5,042 nt of DNA from an uncultured archaeon (GTDB lineage: Archaea > Nanobdellota > Nanobdellia > Pacearchaeales > GW2011-AR1). Under the pieces are notes generated by a model. The model was not told the origin of the DNA. It was given only the letters and a program-made list of their open reading frames with translations, and searched no databases. Numbering within the stretch: position 1 is the stretch's first letter; the number at the start of each line of letters is the position of its first letter. Of this stretch, positions 1-4,458 are shown in pieces. The position numbers were made by a program, and so were the translations under genes. The stretch lies in the NCBI GenBank assembly GCA_903873955.1, contig CAIQQL010000021.1, forward strand, positions 1-5,042, in the 5' to 3' direction.

Positions 1-122
1 GCAATTATAGATGTCGGTTCAGTATCTCCATGGTGAGCCATTATTCCATTAATCACAGTCTCATTTATTTCTTTGTACTTTTTGTATTTTTTCTCTAACC
101 TCTTTTTTGTGTTTTTTGCCAT
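1..122 (-). CDS. RNase Y-like HD-domain fragment, runs off left edge
   Basis: This minus-strand frame starts at an ATG at 122-120 and is still open at base 1 (40 codons plus 2 nt). It contains VINGIMAHHGDTEPTSII, preceded by KKYKE. Known family: the HD domain of RNase Y (membrane-anchored endoribonuclease that starts mRNA decay) has a very similar segment with the HHGD and EPTS signatures. What is seen here is only the second half of that domain; the earlier H and HD metal ligands and the KH and membrane segments are not encoded upstream on this strand in the window. The first 62 bases overlap the 3' end of the zinc-ribbon/NUMOD3 gene in another frame, and an in-frame TAA lies just before the ATG. 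It may be a real short gene, a 5'-truncated remnant, or the downstream part of a gene interrupted by the NUMOD3 unit. The start codon is uncertain because no good ribosome binding site is visible. The family match is made from memory of the motif. Confidence 0.6.
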   Translation of the reverse strand, partial: MAKNTKKRLEKKYKKYKEINETVINGIMAHHGDTEPTSII

Positions 123-378
123 AGAATGGGTTCTTGTTGCCAATTAGTTTTTTACCGCGTTCGCTATTCACTAAACTATAGCAATCTTTGCATAGTTGAT
201 TTTTCCCTCCGCGTTTGACAGAATCAATTATATTAGATAACTTACTCTCTATTATTTTCTTACACTCTCTGCAATAAAAGGGAACGACATCACTACCCTT
301 AATGGGTCTTGATGTCGTATCAACCAGCATAAGATTTTCTAGTTCTTCTGCACTCCATACTCTTGTTTTGTTAGGCAT
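61..378 (-). CDS. Zinc-ribbon plus NUMOD3 protein (homing-type accessory, no nuclease domain)
   Basis: The product has 105 residues. A segment W8-(S/A)-E-E with VDTTSR at 19-24 leads into a four-cysteine zinc site, C36-x2-C39 and C63-x2-C66, followed by a NUMOD3 motif at 80-90 (GNKNPFYGKKH) and a lysine-rich helix to the end. NUMOD3 is known as a DNA-binding module of homing endonucleases. No GIY-YIG, HNH, LAGLIDADG or Vsr catalytic motif is present, so a DNA-binding or regulatory role, or a remnant of a homing gene, is inferred. The same module occurs twice in the product of 2267-2902. An in-frame TAA lies six bases upstream of the ATG and fixes the longest start; a weak GGA sits 8 nt before it. 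The gene has its own upstream promoter-like element and reads away from the capsid gene. Its 3' end overlaps the RNase Y-like frame. Confidence 0.85.
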   Translation of the reverse strand: MPNKTRVWSAEELENLMLVDTTSRPIKGSDVVPFYCRECKKIIESKLSNIIDSVKRGGKNQLCKDCYSLVNSERGKKLIGNKNPFYGKKHKKEVREKIQKVQRNK

Positions 379-411
379 TTTTTAAATCCATTAGTGTTCT
401 ATTAATATCGG

Positions 412-431
412 ATCTTCTCTAATAAGAAGAT
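412..431. promoter_or_regulatory. Dyad over the -10/start region of the minus-strand zinc-ribbon gene
   Basis: ATCTTC (412-417) and GAAGAT (426-431) form a perfect 6-bp inverted repeat with an 8-nt spacer. The right arm overlaps the proposed minus-strand -10 (427-432) and the centre falls at the expected transcription start. This is where a repressor operator would lie, but a chance dyad of this length is possible in AT-rich DNA. No equivalent dyad is seen at the sister promoter upstream of 2267. Confidence 0.25.
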
Positions 432-456
432 AGTCATCTCATCGGAATAATAACAA
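427..456 (-). promoter_or_regulatory. Candidate promoter of the minus-strand zinc-ribbon gene
   Basis: Reading the minus strand, TTGTTA (456-451) is followed after 18 nt by TATCTT (432-427), which would start transcription near 420 and leave a leader of about 42 nt before the ATG at 378. Both boxes lie in or directly beside the block that is duplicated upstream of the 2267 gene, which supports a regulatory role more than the box scores alone. Confidence 0.45.
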
Positions 457-480
457 AAAACTTTAGGGAAATCTATAATT
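432..480 (-). repeat. Shared upstream element, copy A (minus strand)
   Basis: Read on the minus strand this is an AATTATAGAT-type stretch, then CCTAAAGTTTT, then 8 variable bases, then ATTCCGAT, then GAGATGACT. Copy B at 2188-2235 has the same blocks with the same 8-nt gap: 11 of 11 and 8 of 8 identical in the two cores, and 9 of 13 in the AT-rich flank. Both copies sit just upstream of the two zinc-ribbon/NUMOD3 genes and nowhere else in the window. Confidence 0.75.
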
Positions 481-506
481 CTTTTTAATATCGCATTGAT
501 GTAGTG

Positions 507-515
507 TGTTAAAAT
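507..515 (+). promoter_or_regulatory. Capsid promoter P1, extended -10
   Basis: TG-t-TAAAAT is an extended -10 hexamer (TG one base before TAAAAT). No good -35 is seen at the usual distance, which is usual for extended -10 promoters. A start near 522 would give a leader of about 85 nt. The same TGnTAAAATW pattern occurs at 545, 2950 and 4480. TTGATGTA begins 11 nt before the TG, and a matching TTGATTTA precedes P2. Confidence 0.55.
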
Positions 516-544
516 AGTTGGGAATCAAATGTAGTTGATTTACA

Positions 545-553
545 TGCTAAAAT
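545..553 (+). promoter_or_regulatory. Capsid promoter P2, extended -10
   Basis: TG-c-TAAAAT, followed by A, is identical over CATGCTAAAATA to the site upstream of the 168-residue gene (2949-2959 and flank). A start near 560 would give a leader of about 47 nt to the capsid ATG. P1 and P2 are 38 bases apart and both follow a TTGATnTA block, suggesting a local duplication giving the capsid gene two tandem promoters. Confidence 0.6.
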
Positions 554-571
554 AAACCTATTCAACTTAAT

Positions 572-586
572 GGCCTTGGTTTGGCC
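572..586 (+). other. Small GGCC/GGCC hairpin in the capsid leader
   Basis: GGCC at 572-575 can pair with GGCC at 583-586 around a 7-nt loop, followed by TTTTATT. It resembles a weak terminator or attenuator between the promoters and the ribosome binding site, but a 4-bp stem with a mismatch below it is unlikely to stop much transcription. A leader hairpin without function is as likely. Confidence 0.25.
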
Positions 587-593
587 TTTTATT

Positions 594-599
594 AGGAGA
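594..599 (+). promoter_or_regulatory. Ribosome binding site deciding the capsid start
   Basis: AGGAGA lies 7 nt before the ATG at 607. An earlier ATG at 603 is only 3 nt away from it and opens a three-codon frame ending in TGA inside the capsid start, so 607 is the supported start. Confidence 0.8.
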
Positions 600-606
600 A
601 CAATGT

Positions 607-2115
607 ATGAGTGAAATGATTAGTGCCGCACAGGCCAAAGATCTGGCCGAAAAACTTGAAAGACTGACAAAATCGTGGTCAGCGGGTTATCAGGGTTTGA
701 ATTCGGCGGGAAGAACGGGTATCAGTGCCTTAGCAATTGATCAATTAGATCCAGTAATTCAATCGATTACAATGGAAGATAAAGATTTTTTATTGACAAA
801 AGACATCCCAACCATCAAAAGTACACAATCAGTATATTACTACACAGTCAAGACTCAAGTTCGTTCTGGGGTTGATCTGGCTGGTTTCGAAGCTTTCCTT
901 CCTCAAGAAGACGCTAGCCAATACATGCGTGTTGCAGAAGTACTAAAAGTCTACGGTATCAAGAAATCGATCACTCAGATGGCTCAGTTCATCAACGAAG
1001 CTGGTGGTTACACGGTTGACATCGAAAAAGAAAACGATATTAACGCAGCAATCGCAATGGCAGAAGCCATGGAACGTGACCTGTACATCGGTGGTGACTA
1101 TTATATCGACATTAACGGAGCAATTGACTCTCTCGTCGCTGCTAACCCAAATGGTCAAATCCGAAACATCCGTGGTATCCAAGCTAACGTCCGAGAAGGC
1201 GATAGTGGAATGAGAGGTATCCCTGGTGACTTCGTTGGTTACGGTAACAACCGTTCAGTAGTATTCGACAGAAAAGGTGCTGTTCTCGACCGTTCTTTCC
1301 TTGATAAAGTCGTAACTGCTGTAAGAGATTCACGAGGTATGATCAAAGAAGCACACTGTACGACAAGTCAGTTGTCTGAATTCCGCGCTACATTCTTCCC
1401 ATTCGAACGCGGTGATCTTGGCGCTGCTTATGCAATCCGTGGAGCAAATGTAACGAACGACGAACAAGCTGCTCTCCCAGTCATGACGGTTGCTGGTAAT
1501 ATCGACTTCATCCCAACTGTATTCAAATATACACGATATCGCCCCGAAGCTGTTGTTGGTAATGTTGGTACGATGCCCACAACTCCTGGTACAATTACAC
1601 TTGGTTACGGCGCTGCTGCTACAGCTAGTGGATTTGCTGCTGGCGAAGTTTACAGCTATGTTGTACAGGCTGTTAACGTTTCTGGTATCTCAACCCCAAG
1701 TGCTGCTACAGTAGTAACGGTTGCTGGTGGTAAAGACAACTTCCCAATCACTGCAAGTTGGACACGAGTTGCAGGAGCTGAGCACTATATGGTATTCCGC
1801 AGTCCAGTTGAAACCTCTGGTGTTGCTGGTACGGAAATGTTCATTGGTAAGCTTCCTCAGACGGCTGGTGGTGTTAACCCAACTTTCGTTGATAATGGTC
1901 GATTGGTTCCAGGTCTTGACTCGGTACTTTTCTTACCAAGAGACAAGAATAGGGCTAAGTTGGCAATACTTGGTAATCTTCTTAATAAGATGATGTTAGG
2001 TGCGAGAGGAACTGGGGCTGAGACGATTTATACTAGTTATTTCGGGTGCTTAGTTACGAAACCTCGTAGTTTTGCAATAGCTGATTCCGTGTTTCAACAG
2101 CGAGAAGGCATCTAA
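607..2115 (+). CDS. Major capsid protein, HK97 fold, with Ig/FN3-like insertion
   Basis: This 502-residue protein forms the icosahedral shell of the phage head. The N-terminal region (about 24-165) has the look of SPO1/A511-type capsid proteins: an SWSAGYQG start, a segment with LDPVIQSITMEDKDFLLTKDI at 47-67, an extended strand pair (75-90), then FEAFLPQEDA and a helix ending ERDLYIGGD (156-164) like the spine-helix end of HK97-fold proteins. Residues about 325-432 read as a beta-sandwich: strands with YSYVVQAVN, G-S-TPSAA, ITASWTRVAGAEHYMVFR and TFVDNG are typical of FN3/Ig-like domains, probably exposed on the capsomer surface. The C-terminal part (438-502) returns to the shell fold, with ETIYTSYFGCLVTKPRSFAI. 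The gene has two promoters upstream and a strong terminator directly after it, so it is probably transcribed alone at high level. Codon use in the middle differs from both ends. Family assignment is from recalled sequence patterns. Confidence 0.88.
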   Translation: MSEMISAAQAKDLAEKLERLTKSWSAGYQGLNSAGRTGISALAIDQLDPVIQSITMEDKDFLLTKDIPTIKSTQSVYYYTVKTQVRSGVDLAGFEAFLPQEDASQYMRVAEVLKVYGIKKSITQMAQFINEAGGYTVDIEKENDINAAIAMAEAMERDLYIGGDYYIDINGAIDSLVAANPNGQIRNIRGIQANVREGDSGMRGIPGDFVGYGNNRSVVFDRKGAVLDRSFLDKVVTAVRDSRGMIKEAHCTTSQLSEFRATFFPFERGDLGAAYAIRGANVTNDEQAALPVMTVAGNIDFIPTVFKYTRYRPEAVVGNVGTMPTTPGTITLGYGAAATASGFAAGEVYSYVVQAVNVSGISTPSAATVVTVAGGKDNFPITASWTRVAGAEHYMVFRSPVETSGVAGTEMFIGKLPQTAGGVNPTFVDNGRLVPGLDSVLFLPRDKNRAKLAILGNLLNKMMLGARGTGAETIYTSYFGCLVTKPRSFAIADSVFQQREGI

Positions 2116-2146
2116 TTAGAATTCAATTCAATAAGTTCCCTTGATT

Positions 2147-2174
2147 AGGTCAGATGTTCTATCTGACCTTTTTT
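2147..2174 (+). terminator. Rho-independent terminator after capsid gene
   Basis: AGGTCAGAT (2147-2155) and ATCTGACCT (2161-2169) form a perfect 9-bp stem with the 5-nt loop GTTCT, followed by a T run to 2174. It starts 31 nt after the capsid stop codon and separates the capsid transcript from the zinc-ribbon gene. Confidence 0.93.
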
Positions 2175-2187
2175 ATTACCTTTTTTT

Positions 2188-2235
2188 AATCATAAATAAT
2201 CCTAAAGTTTTACTTGAACATTCCGATAAGATACT
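2188..2235 (+). repeat. Shared upstream element, copy B (plus strand)
   Basis: An AATCATAAAT-type stretch, CCTAAAGTTTT (2201-2211), 8 variable bases, ATTCCGAT (2220-2227), then AAGATACT. It matches copy A at 432-480 on the other strand with identical spacing. It sits directly between the capsid terminator and the zinc-ribbon gene and contains the -35 box of that gene's promoter. Confidence 0.75.
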
Positions 2236-2242
2236 GTAAGAT
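2214..2242 (+). promoter_or_regulatory. Candidate promoter of the two-module zinc-ribbon gene
   Basis: TTGAAC (2214-2219) and TAAGAT (2237-2242) are separated by 17 nt. Transcription would start near 2249, about 18 nt before the ATG and just ahead of the GGAGG site. It differs from the TGnTAAAATW promoters of the structural genes, which suggests separate timing. Confidence 0.5.
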
Positions 2243-2266
2243 GAATTCTGTTTAATGGAGGACTGA

Positions 2267-2902
2267 ATGGACATTACAAGTAAAAGAGGTTACAGGGATT
2301 CAGCACAATTAGAAAAGTGGGGAGCTGTAGACACAACACCAAGAGTTGTTGGCAAGAAAGGCAAGATAAGAGTTAAATGCCTATGCTGTGATTGCGAGTC
2401 TGATCAGTATATGGCAGTTCTATATAACCTTGAGAGAAAATCAACAAGGTGGAGGTGTTATGAATGTGGACACAAAGCTGGTGCTGAAAAAAGAACGACA
2501 GGCAATAGACCACCGGGCAGTAGCAGAAAGTCTTCTGCTTGGAGAACGGAAGATATTCTTAAGCAAATGAATATTGTCGATCTAACTCCCAGGGTTGTCA
2601 GATCCGATGAGTTTGTCTTAGTTAGGTGTTGTAGTTGCGAAAACACAGGAAGCATCAGATATAATGGACAAAACCAACACTTAACTGTTTATGGAGAGGG
2701 GTGGAGATGTGATGTTTGCTCTCATCTACTTAAAAGCAAAATAGCATCAGAAAAGACAGGTGACAAAAACTCTTTTTATGGTAGAAAACACTCCGAACGC
2801 ACTAAAGAATTACTGTCCCAGGCAACTACGGATAAGTGGAACTCATTGTCTTCTGACGAGAAAGAGAAAAGATTAGAAGCATTGAATAAAAGCAAACCCT
2901 AG
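2267..2902 (+). CDS. Tandem zinc-ribbon plus NUMOD3 protein (homing-type accessory)
   Basis: The product has 211 residues. Module 1 (about 9-69): VDTTPRVV at 21-28, then C38-x2-C41 and C64-x2-C67. Module 2 (about 92-152): W92-R-T-E, VDLTPRVV at 104-111, then C121-x2-C124 and C148-x2-C151. Both share a WRC lead-in to the second cysteine pair and 22-23 residues between pairs, so they arose by duplication. A NUMOD3 motif follows at 165-175 (GDKNSFYGRKH) and a charged helical tail. NUMOD3 and zinc ribbons are known DNA-recognition parts of homing endonucleases, but no catalytic motif is visible, so the activity is unknown; DNA binding is inferred. GGAGG lies 5 nt before the ATG. The gene sits between a terminator and the next gene's promoter, is rich in AGA/AGG codons unlike the middle of the capsid gene, and looks like an inserted self-contained unit related to the gene at 61-378. 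C40 and C43 add an alternative first pair. Confidence 0.88.
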   Translation: MDITSKRGYRDSAQLEKWGAVDTTPRVVGKKGKIRVKCLCCDCESDQYMAVLYNLERKSTRWRCYECGHKAGAEKRTTGNRPPGSSRKSSAWRTEDILKQMNIVDLTPRVVRSDEFVLVRCCSCENTGSIRYNGQNQHLTVYGEGWRCDVCSHLLKSKIASEKTGDKNSFYGRKHSERTKELLSQATTDKWNSLSSDEKEKRLEALNKSKP

Positions 2903-2929
2903 CCCACTGAACTGCCAAAAACAATTAAC

Positions 2930-2958
2930 TTGTACCTAACCGTTATCCATGCTAAAAT
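2930..2958 (+). promoter_or_regulatory. Promoter of the 168-residue gene
   Basis: TTGTAC (2930-2935) lies 17 nt before TAAAAT (2953-2958), with the extended -10 TG at 2950-2951. The core CATGCTAAAATA is the same as in capsid promoter P2. Transcription would start near 2965, placing a long hairpin (2972-3028) almost at the 5' end of the mRNA. Confidence 0.6.
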
Positions 2959-2971
2959 ATGCTTTATGTTC

Positions 2972-3028
2972 AGGTGGACTTTAAGTAGCGAAACCTGTTA
3001 CCTTTTGTTTGTTCGTTAAAGTTAACCT
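2972..3028 (+). promoter_or_regulatory. Long 5'-leader hairpin before the 168-residue gene
   Basis: AGGT (2972-2975) pairs with ACCT (3025-3028); after a G-A mismatch and a G-U pair, ACTTTAA (2978-2984) pairs with TTAAAGT (3016-3022); after a 4-nt bulge (2985-2988), CGAA (2989-2992) pairs with TTCG (3012-3015). The loop is 2993-3011. No T run follows, so it is not a terminator. It ends 7 nt before the GGAG site (3036-3039). A competing CAGGT/ACCTG pairing (2971-2975 with 2993-2997) uses the loop. A 5' stabiliser or translational control element is inferred. Confidence 0.5.
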
Positions 3029-3047
3029 ATACATTGGAGAATAAATT

Positions 3048-3554
3048 ATGTCAAGTCCACGAATTTCCAAGATTTTCATTGGCTTAACCGAGTCACTCCG
3101 TAAGCTTGGCCCCTATGCTAATGCTTTCAAAACCGGCCTTGTTTGGTCTGGAATTGATCTAAACGGTGGAAATGCTTGCGTTATCGATCTCACCTCTGCT
3201 ACATGGGCAACTGCTCACCTGAGAGCCGTCCTTGTCTCTATCCCTGCTCACGACAGTCAGAACCTGGCTGCTCTTAAAACTCAGTCACATGCTGCTGGTA
3301 TGTTTATCGATGGTTCAGTTAGTTTTCAACTTATAATGGAAGATGCTGCTTCTAACATGAGTGCACATGCCAAATTTCAGAGAGAAATCATGCATGTACT
3401 TCGCGGTCAACTTGGTGCACCTGTAGAACTTCTTCTTACAGCTAATACTGTAGAACCAAAAGTCAATGGCGTTAACGGAGCAACCTCTACCGCCGCTACG
3501 ACATCTGCCGGTACTTATCAGCCATATTTCTTCGCAGTTTCTGGCGGAATCTAA
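3048..3554 (+). CDS. Unrecognised 168-residue protein, probable virion component
   Basis: I do not recognise a family. The protein starts with a basic, amphipathic stretch (RISKIFIGLTESLRKLG, 5-21), then alternates predicted strands (VWSGIDL 32-38, ACVIDLT 43-49, LRAVLVSIP 58-66) and a helical part (about 102-120, with AHAKFQREIMHVLRG), then PVELLLTA (125-132), and ends in a Ser/Thr/Ala/Gly-rich tail (141-168). There is no signal peptide or clear membrane segment. The size, mixed fold and low-complexity tail would fit a small structural protein such as a head decoration, completion or tail-tube-like protein, which is inference from position after the capsid gene only. GGAG lies 8 nt before the ATG. 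It has a TGnTAAAATW promoter like the capsid gene and is probably cotranscribed with the gene at 3620. Confidence 0.8.
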   Translation: MSSPRISKIFIGLTESLRKLGPYANAFKTGLVWSGIDLNGGNACVIDLTSATWATAHLRAVLVSIPAHDSQNLAALKTQSHAAGMFIDGSVSFQLIMEDAASNMSAHAKFQREIMHVLRGQLGAPVELLLTANTVEPKVNGVNGATSTAATTSAGTYQPYFFAVSGGI

Positions 3555-3562
3555 GAAAAGCT

Positions 3563-3595
3563 AAGGGAGTTAAAGGATTGGCTCTCTTTCTTTTT
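3563..3595 (+). terminator. Weak intergenic hairpin with T-rich tail
   Basis: AAGGGAG (3563-3569) can pair with CTCTCTT (3582-3588) with one G-U pair and a 12-nt loop, followed by TCTTTTT. It lies 9 nt after the stop codon at 3552-3554. The stem is weak, so it may only reduce read-through into the gene at 3620, or form an mRNA 3'-processing site. No promoter is evident in the 65-nt gap, so read-through is expected. Confidence 0.3.
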
Positions 3596-3619
3596 ATATA
3601 ATTTAATTGGAGGTAACTA

Positions 3620-4381
3620 ATGAAAAGTAAACAAGAATTAGAACAGGAAATCTCGAAGACGATGGGCGAGATTGCCGATATTCTGAAAAAATCAGATATG
3701 ATTAAGAAAGACGACGAACCACTTCCTGATGAAATCAAAGATCAGGGTGAAGAAATCGCTTCTGACACTACAGCTCAACATGAAGGCGCTGAGAGTCCAG
3801 AAATGGAATCCCAAGAGCACGCCGAAGGACAAGAAGCTCCTGATGAGTCCGGCATGGAAGAAAAATCCATGGCTGATCATGCTGCTGAATTGTCAACTGA
3901 AGAGCTTGACGAACTTATCGATGCTTTGATGGCAGAGAAAGAAAAACGTCATGGCGCTGAAGGACAAGAAGCTGCTCCTGAAATGGCTCCTGAGATGCCA
4001 CCTCCTGAAGTTGAGAAATCAATGAAGGAAGAATTTGCATCTTTAGCTAAGTCAATGAAGGATCAAGTAGCTGAAATGTTTGCTGGCCTAAAGAGCGAAG
4101 TAGATGCCCTTAAGAAATCATCTGTCAGCTCTAAACCAAAAACTGTCACTCAAGCTGCTGCTTTTAATCCTCATAATGTTCAGGTACTTGAGAAGTCAAC
4201 TCCTGCTAAACAACGTTTGTCTAAGTCGGAAACTATTACTTTCCTTCAGAGCGAACAACGACGACGAAATCCTTCGGTTAATACCGATCTGATTGCTGAT
4301 GTTGTTGGATGCCAAGACGACAAAGAACTTCACGGTGTTCAGGACAAAATGCACAAAATGGGAATTAAACTCCCTGAATAA
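3620..4381 (+). CDS. Acidic coiled-coil protein, possible scaffold or head-associated protein
   Basis: The product has 253 residues and no recognised family. Residues 1-30 form a charged helix; 31-131 are strongly acidic and rich in Glu, Ala, Pro and Met, with AEGQEA twice (68-73 and 113-118). Residues 86-110 and 130-166 are predicted coiled coil; 133-154 hold two tandem 11-residue repeats, KSMKEEFASLA and KSMKDQVAEMF, with a related KSMADHAAELS at 82-92. After a Ser/Thr-rich linker comes a C-terminal basic-to-mixed part (195-253) with QRRR at 213-216 that may be a small folded domain. Acidic helical proteins with a basic C-terminal end are common among phage scaffolds, but scaffold genes normally precede the capsid gene and this one follows it, so another head or tail-assembly role is possible. 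GGAGG lies 6 nt before the ATG. A double hairpin follows the stop codon. Confidence 0.8.
   Translation: MKSKQELEQEISKTMGEIADILKKSDMIKKDDEPLPDEIKDQGEEIASDTTAQHEGAESPEMESQEHAEGQEAPDESGMEEKSMADHAAELSTEELDELIDALMAEKEKRHGAEGQEAAPEMAPEMPPPEVEKSMKEEFASLAKSMKDQVAEMFAGLKSEVDALKKSSVSSKPKTVTQAAAFNPHNVQVLEKSTPAKQRLSKSETITFLQSEQRRRNPSVNTDLIADVVGCQDDKELHGVQDKMHKMGIKLPE
4016..4081 (+). repeat. Tandem 33-bp repeat coding an 11-residue coiled-coil unit
   Basis: Two adjacent 33-bp units code for KSMKEEFASLA and KSMKDQVAEMF. Only TCAATGAAGGA (4019-4029 and 4052-4062) is identical at DNA level; the rest is conserved as hydrophobic or charged positions. An 11-residue (hendecad) period fits a right-handed or straight coiled coil. 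Confidence 0.6.
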
Positions 4382-4384
4382 AAC

Positions 4385-4410
4385 CCGTTGACCCTTCCTT
4401 TCATCAACGG
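4385..4410 (+). other. Hairpin directly after the 3620 gene
   Basis: CCGTTGA (4385-4391) and TCAACGG (4404-4410) form a perfect 7-bp stem with a 12-nt pyrimidine-rich loop. No T run follows. It stands 3 nt after the stop codon and 5 nt before a true terminator stem, so it may protect the 3' end of the mRNA or help termination. Confidence 0.65.
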
Positions 4411-4415
4411 CTTGA

Positions 4416-4456
4416 GGCCAAGAGCATTTCCTCCTTTACGCTCTTGGCCTTTTTTT
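4416..4456 (+). terminator. Rho-independent terminator after the 3620 gene
   Basis: GGCCAAGAGC (4416-4425) and GCTCTTGGCC (4440-4449) form a 10-bp perfect stem with a 14-nt loop, followed by seven T (4450-4456). It closes the 3048-3620 transcript. The loop contains CCTCCTTTA, which resembles the anti-Shine-Dalgarno tail of 16S rRNA. Confidence 0.93.
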
Positions 4457-4458
4457 AT

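Noticed and set aside
61..480. Group I intron carrying the zinc-ribbon gene inside an RNase Y-like gene
   Set aside because: No upstream exon with HD-domain residues is found on the minus strand up to the capsid gene, and no intron core could be recognised by eye; simple insertion or truncation explains the data equally well.
603..614. Three-codon frame (ATG TAT GAG TGA) overlapping the capsid start
   Set aside because: Its ATG is only 3 nt from the AGGAGA site, while 607 is well spaced and opens the long capsid frame; no sign of a functional leader peptide.
943..1182. Minus-strand open frame of 79 codons inside the capsid gene
   Set aside because: Shadow of the capsid frame; no ribosome binding site and Val/Asp/Ser-rich composition expected from reverse reading of the codon-biased gene.
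3597..3602. Perfect TATAAT before the gene at 3620
   Set aside because: Transcription would start at about 3609, inside the GGAGG ribosome binding site, and there is no fitting -35 or TG extension. It is more likely part of the AT-rich spacer.
3620..4381. Firm scaffold-protein assignment for the acidic coiled-coil protein
   Set aside because: Composition fits, but it follows rather than precedes the capsid gene and has no recognised scaffold signature; kept only as a possibility.
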